From contig CADEDU010000008.1 in assembly GCA_902826155.1 (NCBI GenBank), forward strand, positions 29,080 to 93,079: a stretch of DNA of 64,000 nucleotides. The letters run 5' to 3'. Shown one piece after another: positions 1 to 9,101 of this stretch. The position numbers and the translations under genes were made by a program. This DNA comes from an uncultured beta proteobacterium. GTDB taxonomy: Bacteria; Pseudomonadota; Gammaproteobacteria; Burkholderiales; SG8-39. Each line of letters starts with the position of its first letter. Positions within the stretch are counted from its first letter, which is position 1. Under the pieces are notes generated by a model. The model had not been told where the DNA came from. It did not search any database and worked only from the letters and a program-made list of their open reading frames with translations.

Positions 1-18
1 AGGTGCTCGGCCCGATGC

Positions 19-900
19 TCAGCGCTCGACTGCTTCGAACATCACAGGCACTTCGGCATCGGACTCGGACAACTGACGTGCAGCAGCCGGGGGCAGCATC
101 GCGGGCGCGTGCCGACCCGCAGGCTCGCCGAGTGCGGCCGCCAGCGCGGGACGATCCCCACCGCCGATGTACTCCAGCCGATACCCATGTCCATAGGTGG
201 AAATGAGATTCCAGCCCGCGGCGGGCACCAGATTGAGCTTCGATCGCACCTGCGACATGTGGGTATTGAGCGTGCGCATGTCGCGCCGCACCGGCAAACC
301 CCAGACCGACTCGAAGATAGCGCCGCGCGACAGCGTGCGGCCGAGGTTGCGCAGGATGAAGCTGATAAGGCGGAACTCCTTGCGCGTGAGCGCGACTTCG
401 GCGCCCGCGACGAATACTTTCTGCCGGTCGTGATCGATGCGCAGATTGCCCACCTCGATCACCGAAGCATTGGGCTTGTGCTGACCGCGGCGAGTGAGAG
501 CCACCAGCCGCATCAGGAACTCATAGCGCTCGAGCGGCTTGGTCGAGCAGTCGTCGGCGCCGCGATGCAGCAGCCAGGGAATGCTGGCGCGCTCCTTCGG
601 ATCGACCAGAAACAGCGTCGGCGTCGCCAGGCCGAGGGTCGATCGTACCCAGCTGAGCACCTCCTCGCCGGACCGATCCCCGCCCGAGGTGGCGAGCACC
701 AGCACGTCGAAGCTTTCCTGACTCACCAGACGGATGAACTCCGAGCCGGTGATCTTCCAATGACAGCTGTGGTTGGCCTCGTGCAACCAACGCACGATCA
801 TCTGACCGAATTCCTTGTTGCTGTCCATCAACGCGACGCGCAATCGCTTGGCCGCGTCGGCCTGCGGATCCTGGTATTCGTGGTTCATGGTGCCGAACAA
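19..900 (-). CDS. Atypical OmpR-family response regulator lacking the phosphorylatable Asp
   Basis: Predicted DNA-binding regulator with an N-terminal receiver-like domain (residues about 20-135) and a C-terminal winged helix (about 148-243; the LTRKEFRLISFILRN stretch and the GHGYRLEY wing are typical of OmpR/PhoB). The receiver is degenerate. The phospho-acceptor position is Ala70 (DVLVLATSGGDRSG), the second residue of the acidic pair is Ser (Asp26-Ser27), and the usual Thr/Ser of strand 4 is not visible, although Lys121 is kept. It probably works without phosphorylation. A Pro/Ala-rich tail of about 50 residues follows the DNA-binding domain. Start: ATG at 900, with an in-frame alternative at 888. 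No partner kinase lies beside it. The DNA targets are unknown; closeness to the flagellar locus makes flagellar or c-di-GMP genes reasonable guesses only. Confidence 0.85.
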   Translation of the reverse strand: MFGTMNHEYQDPQADAAKRLRVALMDSNKEFGQMIVRWLHEANHSCHWKITGSEFIRLVSQESFDVLVLATSGGDRSGEEVLSWVRSTLGLATPTLFLVDPKERASIPWLLHRGADDCSTKPLERYEFLMRLVALTRRGQHKPNASVIEVGNLRIDHDRQKVFVAGAEVALTRKEFRLISFILRNLGRTLSRGAIFESVWGLPVRRDMRTLNTHMSQVRSKLNLVPAAGWNLISTYGHGYRLEYIGGGDRPALAAALGEPAGRHAPAMLPPAAARQLSESDAEVPVMFEAVER

Positions 901-1234
901 GCGTCTCTGGTAGTAGCAGTCGCCTCCTTGTTCTTGTCGATCGCTCGCTCAGGACGCCCTCGACCTCCATCACCTCATCGAGAGCCGCGCGAGAGCCGCG
1001 CCTGGTCATTGTTCTGATTGCCTAGCGCCATCATCCATTCCCTAATGATTTCTTAGAGGGGACACGATGGCACGCGCCAATATTCACTTCCCTGAAACAT
1101 TCTCGCAAGAAGAAATTGCGGACCATCAGCGCAGGAAATCTCCTACACCGAACTGATTCGAAAAGTTGTCTTGGGCGTCCGAACAATCCGCGCGTGCAAG
1201 GCGTGCACCGCGCGCCGCGTCTACTGCAACATGC
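901..1234. other. Intergenic region between two minus-strand regulators
   Basis: 334 bases without a confident gene. It should hold the promoter of the regulator ending at 19. It contains one 29-codon plus-strand ORF with a good ribosome binding site (1067-1156, listed separately) and a 13-bp direct repeat next to the stop codon at 1235. I see no clear terminator. Confidence 0.5.
1067..1156 (+). CDS. Possible 29-residue small protein
   Basis: An ATG at 1067 opens 29 codons ending in TGA. It is preceded by AGAGGGG about five bases upstream, a better Shine-Dalgarno match than most nearby genes have. The peptide is polar (starts MARANIHFPETFSQEEIA) with no membrane segment. It matches nothing I recognise and is oriented against the flanking regulators. 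It could be a leader peptide, a small protein or chance. Confidence 0.2.
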   Translation: MARANIHFPETFSQEEIADHQRRKSPTPN

Positions 1235-1247
1235 CTACTGCAACATG
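1221..1247. repeat. 13-bp direct repeat spanning a stop codon
   Basis: CTACTGCAACATG occurs at 1221-1233 and again at 1235-1247. The second copy is the end of the NarL-type regulator gene read in reverse (its last codons and TAG stop), so the stop codon and preceding bases were duplicated in tandem just downstream of the gene. The second copy also contains the palindrome CAACATGTTG. Confidence 0.7.
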
Positions 1248-1879
1248 TTGTAAGTGAGCGCGAGTCGGGTCAGATCGGCATTCGAATGCGAGGAGGTCTT
1301 CTCGAGCACGCGAGCGCGGTACGTGCCCACGGTCTTCACGCTCAGGCCGAGTTCATGACTGATTGCGGTGAGACTCTGACCACGAGCGATGCGGAGAAAC
1401 ACGTCGAGCTCACGCGACGAGAGCTGTTCGTGCGGCGCTGCCATCTTCTTGTCACCAACCGACGCGGCAAGCGCCTCGGCGAGCGTCGGACTGAGGTACT
1501 TGCCTCCGCTTGCCACCTTGCGCACGGCCTCAACGAGGAGATGGGAGGGACTCGCCTTGCTCAGAAATCCGTCGGCACCGAGCTTGAGACAGCGCACGCC
1601 GTACTGCGTCTCGGTGTGTCCACTGAAGATCAGGATGCGCGCCTGCGGCACCGTAGCCTTGAGTTCGGTCACGATGTCCAGGCCACTGCGATCGGGCAAC
1701 CCGATGTCGAGGACGACGACGTTGGGAGCGAGGTCGTGCGCCAGCTGCAGCGCATCCTCGGCACTGCCGCATTCCCCCACGATCACCAAACCGTCCTGGT
1801 CAGTCAGTCGCGCGCGCATGCCGTCGCGGACGATCTCGTGATCGTCGACCAGTACGACTCGAACAGGATGAAGACTCAT
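1235..1879 (-). CDS. NarL/LuxR-family response regulator
   Basis: Two-domain transcription regulator of 214 residues. The receiver domain is complete: acidic pair Asp12-Asp13, phospho-acceptor Asp58 (VVVLDIGLPDRSG), Ser in IFSG and Lys108. The C-terminal LuxR-type helix-turn-helix (about residues 148-210, SVKTVGTYRARVLEK) binds DNA. The start at 1879 was chosen because the receiver begins directly after it (MSLHPVRVVLVDDHE); the open frame continues upstream to 2011 but that part has no domain character. It is a close paralogue, of identical length, of the regulator at 46821-47465, which has lost the key Asp. The cognate kinase is not adjacent. It diverges from the REC-EAL gene at 2552. Confidence 0.9.
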   Translation of the reverse strand: MSLHPVRVVLVDDHEIVRDGMRARLTDQDGLVIVGECGSAEDALQLAHDLAPNVVVLDIGLPDRSGLDIVTELKATVPQARILIFSGHTETQYGVRCLKLGADGFLSKASPSHLLVEAVRKVASGGKYLSPTLAEALAASVGDKKMAAPHEQLSSRELDVFLRIARGQSLTAISHELGLSVKTVGTYRARVLEKTSSHSNADLTRLALTYNMLQ

Positions 1880-2551
1880 GCGACGTGAGTGCGAGTATCG
1901 ACTCCGCAGGACCGCGCGCTGCGTGGCGTGCGATCCTGTCTCCCTGGCGCGATCGTGAGTCTCACGACTGACGATCCGCGGTTTGCAGCCAAGCTTGCGC
2001 CGCGGCCACATCTAACTAAATAGTTTAACGGACTTCTTAGCATTGTGACCGTTCGTCGGCGCTGATTTGCGCGCCGTCCGCTTGCTGCAATCACGATGCA
2101 CCAAGAGCGTCCGGACGATCAATGGCGGCGGCGGAATCGCGCGGCGCATCATGACGATGCGCCCGCATCGCGGGGAAGCGACATGTTCCAACAGCACGTC
2201 CCGCGCTGTCGTAGACATGCGTACAACGTCGAGTCTCTCTATTCGGATGCTACGTGCGCAACGCATGCATCCTCTTATCTTTTCTTATCGATTTCGAATA
2301 GTCGCTTAACGTGCGCGCGAGCGGTGCGTGATCGACTGCCGTCCGACTTCCTCGCGCGACCTCCATAGTCCGCGCGGCTCGCTCCGCCGTTTCCATCGGG
2401 CGTGACGCCTCGCGCCCGAACTACCGAAAGCCGCGGCGCGAATCTCTACCTCGCACTCGCAACGAGCGTTGCGCCCCCCCACTCCGGTTCGAGCGAACCC
2501 TCGCTGACAGACGCCTCGGTTCGCCGCCTCTCCAACCTGAAAGCCTCCCTG
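1880..2551. promoter_or_regulatory. Divergent intergenic region upstream of a NarL-type regulator and a REC-EAL gene
   Basis: About 670 bases between divergent genes, with no ORF that looks real. It is locally AT-rich around 2005-2040. It contains the palindrome AACTA-AA-TAGTT (2014-2025), which could be an operator, and a hairpin GCGCATC-atgac-GATGCGC (2144-2162). Both promoters should be here; I cannot assign -35/-10 boxes with confidence. Confidence 0.4.
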
Positions 2552-3808
2552 ATGATCGATTCCGCTGAACCGAGCCGCCAGCTCAATGCCATCGTGCTCG
2601 ACGACGATCCGATCGCACGGCGCCTGGCGAGCGCCTCGCTGCGGGTGATCGGGGTGCATCCAAGCATCGAGGCTGCCGACGGCGGCGAGGCACTGAGCCG
2701 ACTGCGCGAGCACGGCTCGGACATCAACGTGGCCCTGTGCGATCTCGAGATGGAAGGCATGGACGGCGTCGAATTCCTCTCGCAACTGCACGCCGAGCAC
2801 GCGGACATCGCCGTCATCCTGGTCTCCGGCGCCGAACGCGCGGTGATCGAGTCGGTCGAGGGCATGGCGAAGAACCTGGGGTTGAAGGTGCTGGGGTCGC
2901 TGTCCAAGCCGATCGACCGCGACAAGCTCGCCGGTCTGGTCGCGCGCTTCAGCGTGGTGTGCGGCCTGCCCGATGACTATCCGCCCTTCGAAGGCCAGAT
3001 CGCGGTGAACGACCTCGACATCGCCCTAGAGACGATGAGCTTCGTGCCGTTCTTCCAGCCCCGAGTGCTGCTGGCGAGCGGTGAGCTGATCGGCTGCGAA
3101 TCGCTGGTGCGATGGCGGCATCCGCGGCTGGGGCTGATCCCGCCGCATCGGTTCCTCCCACTCGTGCGCGACGCAGGGCGTTCGGTGGAGATCACCTGGC
3201 GCATCCTGGAGCAGACCTTCGTCGAGTTGCAGAACTGGCGTCAGGCGGGGCTGGAGCTGTCGGTCTCGATCAACATCTCCGCGGAGTTCCTCGAGGAGAT
3301 CGCGGTGACCGAGAACATCGTGTCGATGGCGCAGAACCATCGCATCCCGTTCAACCGGATCATCCTGGAAATCGCCGAGAAGAACGCGGTGTCGTTCGGC
3401 GGCGCGGTCATCGGCAATCTCGCGCGCCTGCGCTTGCGCGGCATCCACATCGCGATCGACGACTTCGGCACCGGCTACGCGACGATGGAGCAGCTCTCGC
3501 GCATCCCGTTCACCGAACTGTCCATCGACCGCTCGTTCATCTCGGGCGCGGTGCGCAATGCGAGCATTCGCGCGATCCTCGAATCGAGTCTGCATCTGGG
3601 CCGGCGGCTCGGCCTGCACACCATCGCCGAAGGCGTGGAGTCCGAGGAGGAACTGGCCATGTTGCGGCAGCTGCCGTGCGACTCCGCGCAGGGCCATTTG
3701 ATCTCACCGCCGCTCGATGCCCAGGCGTTCTGGCAGTGGGCGGACTCATGGAAGGCCTCGAACCCGTATCAGGGCATGGCCGTCCGCGAGCATGCCGCAT
3801 GGGCCTAG
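2552..3808 (+). CDS. REC-EAL response regulator with a degenerate EAL site
   Basis: 418 residues. The N-terminal receiver (about 10-135) is complete: acidic residues 17-19, phospho-acceptor Asp64 (CDLEMEGMDG), Ser in LVSGA and Lys in LSKP. The C-terminal EAL domain (about 160-405) belongs to the c-di-GMP phosphodiesterase family. Glu183 (in CESL instead of EAL), Asn241, Glu273, Asp303-Asp304 (DDFGTGY) and Glu360 are kept, but the catalytic Lys of the usual LKIDRSF is Ser324 (LSIDRSF). In characterised EAL enzymes this Lys is needed for hydrolysis, so the domain may bind c-di-GMP or a partner rather than cleave. Start: ATG 2552, next to the receiver; an upstream in-frame ATG at 2402 would add 50 residues without domain character. 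The architecture resembles RocR and VieA-like regulators. Confidence 0.88.
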   Translation: MIDSAEPSRQLNAIVLDDDPIARRLASASLRVIGVHPSIEAADGGEALSRLREHGSDINVALCDLEMEGMDGVEFLSQLHAEHADIAVILVSGAERAVIESVEGMAKNLGLKVLGSLSKPIDRDKLAGLVARFSVVCGLPDDYPPFEGQIAVNDLDIALETMSFVPFFQPRVLLASGELIGCESLVRWRHPRLGLIPPHRFLPLVRDAGRSVEITWRILEQTFVELQNWRQAGLELSVSINISAEFLEEIAVTENIVSMAQNHRIPFNRIILEIAEKNAVSFGGAVIGNLARLRLRGIHIAIDDFGTGYATMEQLSRIPFTELSIDRSFISGAVRNASIRAILESSLHLGRRLGLHTIAEGVESEEELAMLRQLPCDSAQGHLISPPLDAQAFWQWADSWKASNPYQGMAVREHAAWA

Positions 3809-3903
3809 CGCGCGTCGCGACGACGATCGTTCATCGCGCGGTCCGGGCATCGCGCTGATCCACGCAGCCGCTCGAACATCCGGCCCGGCACCCACAACAC
3901 ATC

Positions 3904-4707
3904 ATGGTGTGGCGAGTCCTCCTGGCGCTGACGATCCTGATCGCCATTCCGAGCGTGTGGCGCGTGTCGACGCGGGGCCCTGCGCCGCTGGAGTTGCTGG
4001 TGCCAGCGTACTTCTATCCGAGCGATCAAGGCCTGGCGTACTGGAACGACATCGCCAGCATGGCGAGCAAGGCACCGGTCACGGCCATTCTCAATCCCGC
4101 GAACGGGCCCGGCGCGCAGGCTGATCCGGCCTACTCTACGGTCATCAGCAACGCTCGTGCCGCCGGCGTCAAGGTGATCGGCTACGTGCACACCTCCTGG
4201 GGCAAGCGGCCGCTGATCGAAGTGATCCGCGACATCAACCGCTACATGACGATGTATGCGCTCGACGGGATCTTCGTCGACGAGATGGGCAACGACACCT
4301 CCGAGAAGATGGTCAACTACTACCTGTCCATCTACCACTACGTGAAGGGCTTCGACCAGAAGCATCGCGTCGTGGCGAATCCCGGCGTCAGCGCACCGGA
4401 GTTGTATCTGAGCCTGCCGGTCGCCGATTCAGTCGTGACCTTCGAGGCGGGATCGCGCCAGTACCAGCACAAACAGGTTGGAGGGTGGGAGCGCAACTAC
4501 GGCAAAGAGCGCTTCGGCCACCTCATCCACGGCGTGGCCACGGTCGATGTGGCGCTCAAGTACATCGATCTGGCCGAGCAGCGACACGCTGGGTTGATCT
4601 ACGTGACCAACAACCGCATCACCGGCAATCCCTGGGACAGCCTGCCGGCGTACTGGAACGATCTGGTACGAGAGGTGTGCCGTCGCAATGGCGGCAAGGA
4701 TTGCTGA
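3904..4707 (+). CDS. Spherulin-4-like secreted glycoside hydrolase family protein
   Basis: 267 residues with a hydrophobic N-terminus (about residues 4-18, VLLALTILIAIPSVW) that should act as signal peptide or anchor. The body resembles the spherulation-specific family 4 proteins: LLVPAYFYPSD, VKVIGYVHTSWG, a conserved acidic loop DGIFVDEM, then VANPG and VTFEAG. Related fungal Sph3 enzymes are retaining glycosidases (GH135) acting on galactosaminogalactan. From this I infer a TIM-barrel hydrolase of an amino-sugar polysaccharide outside the cytoplasm. The Asp/Glu of VDEM and the Glu of FEAG are the likely active-site acids. It lies between a c-di-GMP-type regulator and flagellin. Its real substrate and any link to the filament or capsule are unknown. 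Confidence 0.7.
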   Translation: MVWRVLLALTILIAIPSVWRVSTRGPAPLELLVPAYFYPSDQGLAYWNDIASMASKAPVTAILNPANGPGAQADPAYSTVISNARAAGVKVIGYVHTSWGKRPLIEVIRDINRYMTMYALDGIFVDEMGNDTSEKMVNYYLSIYHYVKGFDQKHRVVANPGVSAPELYLSLPVADSVVTFEAGSRQYQHKQVGGWERNYGKERFGHLIHGVATVDVALKYIDLAEQRHAGLIYVTNNRITGNPWDSLPAYWNDLVREVCRRNGGKDC

Positions 4708-5129
4708 AGAAGTTTTGTGACTCGCCGCGGTTCGGGGAGCTGATGCGCGATGCAGAGCGCGGCCTATCTGGTGTTTTCGACGGACGCAGCAGGAACTGAA
4801 CGCCGATCCGCGCGCGCTCGGTCCGCGCCTGTGTCGTAACGCACGATTCGCAGGCCTCGCCTGCGCAGCGACGGGCCGCGCATCGGACCGCACGCCACCC
4901 GATACCCGAGCTCGCGTGCCCCACTTCACGTTCGCACGCACGTGACACGCGCAATCAATCACGAACCGACGCTCGTGCACCTTGCCAGATACCCGATCCG
5001 CTTTCCACGGCTCACTCAAGTTTCCAAAAGTCGCATCCGATAACTTGGCTATCGGCGACGCAAACACGCTGCGAATGCCGGGGCCGGGACGATCCCCGGT
5101 ATGTTCACCCACACTAGGGAGTAAGTCAG
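4708..5129 (+). promoter_or_regulatory. Flagellin upstream region
   Basis: About 420 bases without a gene, between the Spherulin-4-like gene and flagellin. Its 3' part holds the sigma-28 promoter listed at 5016-5043 and the ribosome binding site (AGGGAGTAAG, about 5114-5123). The rest shows no ORF or repeat that I can support. Confidence 0.6.
5016..5043 (+). promoter_or_regulatory. Sigma-28 (FliA) promoter of flagellin
   Basis: TCAAGTTT (5016-5023), a 12-base spacer, then TCCGATAA (5036-5043). This is very close to the FliA consensus (TCAAG/TAAAG ... GCCGATAA). It lies 87 bases before the flagellin ATG, as expected for a late flagellar gene. Confidence 0.85.
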
Positions 5130-6563
5130 ATGCAAGTCATCAACACCAACGTGGCGTCGCTCAACTCGCAGCGCGCCCTGTCCAGGTCGAACGAAGCCCT
5201 GAGCACCGCACTGCAGCGCCTGTCTTCGGGCCTGCGCATCAACAGCGCCAAGGACGACGCCGCCGGCCTGGCGATCTCCGAGCGGATGAGCTCGCAGATC
5301 CGTGGCCTGAACCAGGCCGCCCGCAACGCCAACGACGGCGTGTCGCTGTCGCAGACCGCTGAAGGCGCGCTCTCCTCGGCCGGCGACATCCTGCAGCGTA
5401 TCCGCGAACTCGCGGTGCAATCGGCGAACTCCACGAACTCTTCCAGCGACCGCCAGGCGCTGCAGAACGAGGTCACGCAGCTCACCACCGAACTGGATCG
5501 CATCTCCACCACGACCCAGTTCAACGGCCAGAACCTGCTCGACGGCACGTTCACCTCGTCGGTGTTCCAGGTCGGCGCCAACGCCAACCAGACGATCACG
5601 CTGACGTCGGCCAACTTCCGCACGACAGCCTACGGCCTGAATCGCCTGAGCGGGGTAGCGGCTGCGGTCGACTCTAACGGCGGCGCAACGACTGTCGATG
5701 GTACCGACCTTACGCTGAACGGCTACCTCGGCAGCGCCACCGCCGCCGTCGCTGCGAGCGATTCGGCCAAGACGATTGCCGAAGCGGTCAACGCTAAGAG
5801 CGCGACGACCGGCATCACCGCCTCGGCCCGCACCGAAATCGACGTGAGCTTCACCGCCAGCTCGGCGTACTCGGTCGATATCGTGTCGAACAATTCCTCG
5901 GCGATCACGCTTGCGTTCTCGACCGGCACCAACGACGCGAACGGGCTGTCGGCCGCGATCAACGCGTTCAACGACCAGTCGGCGAAAACCGGTGTCACCG
6001 CCAAGCTGAACACCGCCGGAACCGGCCTCACGATCACCAACGAAAGCGGCGCGAACATCTCGCTCGACAACAACTCGGCCGTCGCCTCGTCGATCACGGT
6101 CGGTGCAACTGCAGTGGCCGGTGCTGCCGCCAACCCGGCCGTGGTGACCGGTCAGGTGACGTTCGATTCGCAGCGTTCGTTCAACGTGCTGGGCGGCGCG
6201 ACCGACGGCGTGACCAACAGCGCCACGGCGGTTGCCGGCACGCTGAACGCGGTGTCCTCGCTCGACGTGACCGACTTCGACAAGTCGACCAAGGCACTGG
6301 CAATCGTGGATGCGGCTCTCGCCGCCATCAACGGCCAGCGCGCCAAGTTCGGTTCGCTGCAGTCGCGGTTCGAGACCACGATCACCTCGTTGCAGATCAG
6401 CTCGGAGAACCTGTCGGCCTCGCGCTCGCGTATCCGTGACGCCGATTTCGCCTCGGAAACGGCCGCCCTCACCCGCGGTCAGATCCTGCAGCAGGCCGGT
6501 ACGGCGATGCTCGCGCAAGCGAACGCGCTGCCCAACAACGTGCTCTCGCTGCTCCGCGGGTAA
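5130..6563 (+). CDS. fliC: Flagellin (filament subunit)
   Basis: Main structural protein of the flagellar filament, exported by the type III system and polymerised under the FliD cap; FliS is its chaperone. The 477 residues show the classic conserved ends. The N-terminal D0/D1 ([17 protein letters not shown] through about residue 175, including [20 protein letters not shown]) pairs with the C-terminal D1/D0 (about 390-477, ending [13 protein letters not shown]). The middle (about 180-385) is Ala/Thr/Ser/Asn-rich and variable, forming the exposed surface. Transcription is likely FliA-dependent from the promoter at 5016-5043. A strong hairpin follows the gene at 6616-6664, separating it from flaG. 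Confidence 0.97.
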   Translation: MQVINTNVASLNSQRALSRSNEALSTALQRLSSGLRINSAKDDAAGLAISERMSSQIRGLNQAARNANDGVSLSQTAEGALSSAGDILQRIRELAVQSANSTNSSSDRQALQNEVTQLTTELDRISTTTQFNGQNLLDGTFTSSVFQVGANANQTITLTSANFRTTAYGLNRLSGVAAAVDSNGGATTVDGTDLTLNGYLGSATAAVAASDSAKTIAEAVNAKSATTGITASARTEIDVSFTASSAYSVDIVSNNSSAITLAFSTGTNDANGLSAAINAFNDQSAKTGVTAKLNTAGTGLTITNESGANISLDNNSAVASSITVGATAVAGAAANPAVVTGQVTFDSQRSFNVLGGATDGVTNSATAVAGTLNAVSSLDVTDFDKSTKALAIVDAALAAINGQRAKFGSLQSRFETTITSLQISSENLSASRSRIRDADFASETAALTRGQILQQAGTAMLAQANALPNNVLSLLRG

Positions 6564-6615
6564 TAACGGCAAGCGGGGATGACGGTGCGAACCTCCATCC
6601 CCGCCGCCGACACGC

Positions 6616-6664
6616 GGGAGCCCGTCAGGGGCGCCGGATGACCCGACGCCCCTGACGGGCTCCC
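6616..6664 (+). terminator. Strong hairpin terminator after flagellin
   Basis: A perfect 18-bp stem (6616-6633 with 6647-6664; left arm starts GGGAGCCCGTCAGGGG) with a 13-base loop, 52 bases after the flagellin stop. No T-run follows, so it may act as mRNA 3' protection or as a terminator with other factors. Confidence 0.8.
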
Positions 6665-6710
6665 GATGCAGGTCTTCAGTCACTGAGTATTCGAGGTTAG
6701 AGGTAGCGCC

Positions 6711-7085
6711 ATGAAGATTCACAGTCATAGCGAGCTCTTTCCTTCCCGAGCAGCGCCGCCGGCAACGGGCCCGCAAACAGGGCCGGCCAGTGGCAGTCAG
6801 GCTTCGTCAGGAGCCGGTGCACCTGCGCCGGCCGTGGCCGCTCGACAGCAGCCGCAGCCTGATCAAAACGCGGTGGAGGCCGCGGTTGAGGCCGTTAATC
6901 GAGCGATGGCGCTCAACGGTGCCCAAGTACAGTTCACCATCGACAAAGACCTCGGCCGGACCATCGTGCGTGTGATCGACACCGAGACCAAGAAGGTGCT
7001 GCGCCAGTTTCCCTCGGAAGAGATGATCGCCATCGCGCGCAACATCGACCGCATGCGCGGCACGAACATCCAAGACGTGGTGTAG
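6711..7085 (+). CDS. flaG: FlaG family protein
   Basis: 124 residues with the FlaG C-terminal domain (about 50-120: LNGAQVQFTIDKDLGRTIVRVID, then VLRQFPSEEMIAIARNID). FlaG proteins sit between flagellin and fliD in many polar and peritrichous flagellates and affect filament length; their exact action is not settled. The first 45 residues are Pro/Ala/Gly-rich and probably disordered. It is followed after nine bases by fliD, so the two are probably co-transcribed. Confidence 0.92.
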   Translation: MKIHSHSELFPSRAAPPATGPQTGPASGSQASSGAGAPAPAVAARQQPQPDQNAVEAAVEAVNRAMALNGAQVQFTIDKDLGRTIVRVIDTETKKVLRQFPSEEMIAIARNIDRMRGTNIQDVV

Positions 7086-7094
7086 GGCCGCGCC

Positions 7095-9077
7095 ATGGCA
7101 ACGATCGGTACCACCCAGAGCTCGATCGACGTTGCGAGCATCGTCTCGCAGCTGATGACGATCGAGCGGCGCCCGCTCACCCAGCTTCAGCAGAAGGAAG
7201 CCAGCTACCAGGCGCGCCTGACCGCGTATGGCACGCTGAAGGGGGCGCTGTCCAGTTTCCAGGGTGCGCTCTCGGCGTTGAACAGCCCCAGCGCCTATCA
7301 GGGGGTCAAGGCCAGCTCGAGCGACGAGGCACAGGTCAAGGTGTCGGCCAGCAGCAGCGCCGCACCGGGCAGCCACTCGGTGCGCGTGACCGCACTGGCG
7401 AGCAGCCACGTCGTTGCAAGCAACCGATTCACCGCGACCACCGACACCGTCGGCAGCGGCACGATCACCTTCCAGAAAGGCACGTTCAGCACCGGCACGT
7501 TCACGCCGAACGCCGACGCGCCGACCAAGTCGGTGACGATCGCGGCCAACCAGAACACGCTCACCGGCATCCGCGATGCGGTCAATGCCGCGAATATCGG
7601 CGTCACCGCGAGCATCGTGAACGACGGCACCGGCAACCGGCTGGTGTTCGCGTCCACCTCCGGCGGCGAGAACAGCCTCAAGATCACGGTGGACGACGAC
7701 GACACCACCGATACGAACACCACCGGATTGTCGCAGCTCGCCTACGACCCGGCCGCAGCCGTTGGAGCCGGCAAGAATCTGGAGCAGGTGCAGGCGGCCC
7801 AGGACGCCACCGCGATCATCGACGGCATCACCGTCACGAGCAGTACCAACGTCGTCAACTCGGCGATCGAGGGCGTGACCTTCACGCTGAACGCAACCTC
7901 CAGCACGGCCGCGACGGTGAAGATCGATCGCGATACGGCCGGCATCAAGACCAAGGTCGAAGCGTTCGTCAAGGCATACAACGATCTGAACGGGCAGTTG
8001 AAGGAACTCGGCGGGTACAACGCCGAGACCAAGCAGGCCGGCCCGCTGCAGGGCGATTCGACGATTCGGCTGATCCAGAACGATCTGCGCCGGCTGCTCA
8101 CTACCCCGCTCACCAGTACCGGCAAGCTGCAAAGCCTCAAGGACATCGGCGTCGCGCTCGATCGCAACGGTGTGCTGCAACTGGACAGCGCCAAGTTGCA
8201 AACCCAACTCGACGCAGACCCGGGCGCCATCGCCGCACTGTTCGCCAAGGCGGGCAAGGCCTCCGACAGCCGGGTTACGTTCCTCAAGGCAGGCACCGCC
8301 ACCAAAGCGGGCACCTACGCCGTCGACATCACGCAGGCTGCCACCAAGGGCTCGCTGGTCGGCGCGCAGGCAGCCGCACTCACGATCACCGCCGGCGTGA
8401 ACGACTCGCTCAGCGTCACGGTCAATGGCACTGCTGCCACGGTGACGCTCGCCGCGGCCACGTACGCGAGCGCCGATGCGCTGGCCGCGGAAGTGCAATC
8501 ACGCATCAACGGCGCCACGACCCTGTCCTCGAACAGCCTCGGCGTCACCGTCACCAACAACGCCGGCACGCTCACGATCGCCTCGAATACGTACGGCGCC
8601 AGCTCGAGCGTCGCGGTATCGGGCAATGCCGCCACCGATCTGCTCGGCGCGGCGCCGACGGCCACCGCCGGACTGGACGTGCAAGGCACGATCGACGGCG
8701 GCGATGCGACCGGCACCGGGCAGAAGCTCGTATCGACCAACGGCAATTCGATCGGCATGGAATTGCAGATCGTCGCGACAGCGCCCGGTTCGCTCGGCAC
8801 GGTGACGTACTTCGAGGGCGTGAGCGCCAAGCTCGACGCCCGCATCAGCGAACTGCTCAACGAATCCGGCCCGGTGCGCGCGCGCACCGACGGCATCAAC
8901 ACCTCGATCCGCAACATCGAACGACGCGCGCAGGTTCTCACCGACCGCCTCGGCCAGATCGAACAACGCTACATCCGTCAGTACTCGGCACTCGACACGA
9001 TGCTTGCGCAGATGAGCAGCACCAGCGCCTACCTGCAACAGCAGCTGGCGCAGCTCAGCGCAAACATCGCGGGCTAA
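7095..9077 (+). CDS. fliD: Flagellar filament capping protein
   Basis: FliD forms the cap at the filament tip and helps insert flagellin. The 660 residues contain the N-terminal FliD_N domain (IDVASIVSQLMTIERRPLTQL at about 10-30) and the C-terminal FliD_C region (about 255-655), ending in a helical segment (YIRQYSALDTMLAQMSSTSAYLQQQLAQL). It is longer than the usual roughly 450-480 residues. The extra length lies in Ala/Thr-rich segments of the middle and late part (about residues 400-560), comparable to extra exposed domains in other long FliD proteins. fliS follows after 24 bases. Confidence 0.96.
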   Translation: MATIGTTQSSIDVASIVSQLMTIERRPLTQLQQKEASYQARLTAYGTLKGALSSFQGALSALNSPSAYQGVKASSSDEAQVKVSASSSAAPGSHSVRVTALASSHVVASNRFTATTDTVGSGTITFQKGTFSTGTFTPNADAPTKSVTIAANQNTLTGIRDAVNAANIGVTASIVNDGTGNRLVFASTSGGENSLKITVDDDDTTDTNTTGLSQLAYDPAAAVGAGKNLEQVQAAQDATAIIDGITVTSSTNVVNSAIEGVTFTLNATSSTAATVKIDRDTAGIKTKVEAFVKAYNDLNGQLKELGGYNAETKQAGPLQGDSTIRLIQNDLRRLLTTPLTSTGKLQSLKDIGVALDRNGVLQLDSAKLQTQLDADPGAIAALFAKAGKASDSRVTFLKAGTATKAGTYAVDITQAATKGSLVGAQAAALTITAGVNDSLSVTVNGTAATVTLAAATYASADALAAEVQSRINGATTLSSNSLGVTVTNNAGTLTIASNTYGASSSVAVSGNAATDLLGAAPTATAGLDVQGTIDGGDATGTGQKLVSTNGNSIGMELQIVATAPGSLGTVTYFEGVSAKLDARISELLNESGPVRARTDGINTSIRNIERRAQVLTDRLGQIEQRYIRQYSALDTMLAQMSSTSAYLQQQLAQLSANIAG

Positions 9078-9101
9078 CCACCTCCCTTCAAAGCACTCGC
9101 C

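Noticed and set aside
5049..6776. 575-codon open frame opposite flagellin
   Set aside because: Arg/Gly/Val-rich shadow of the GC-rich third codon positions of fliC; no domain and no ribosome site.
6807..8498. 563-codon open frame opposite flaG and fliD
   Set aside because: Same kind of high-GC shadow; fliD on the plus strand is a clear family match.
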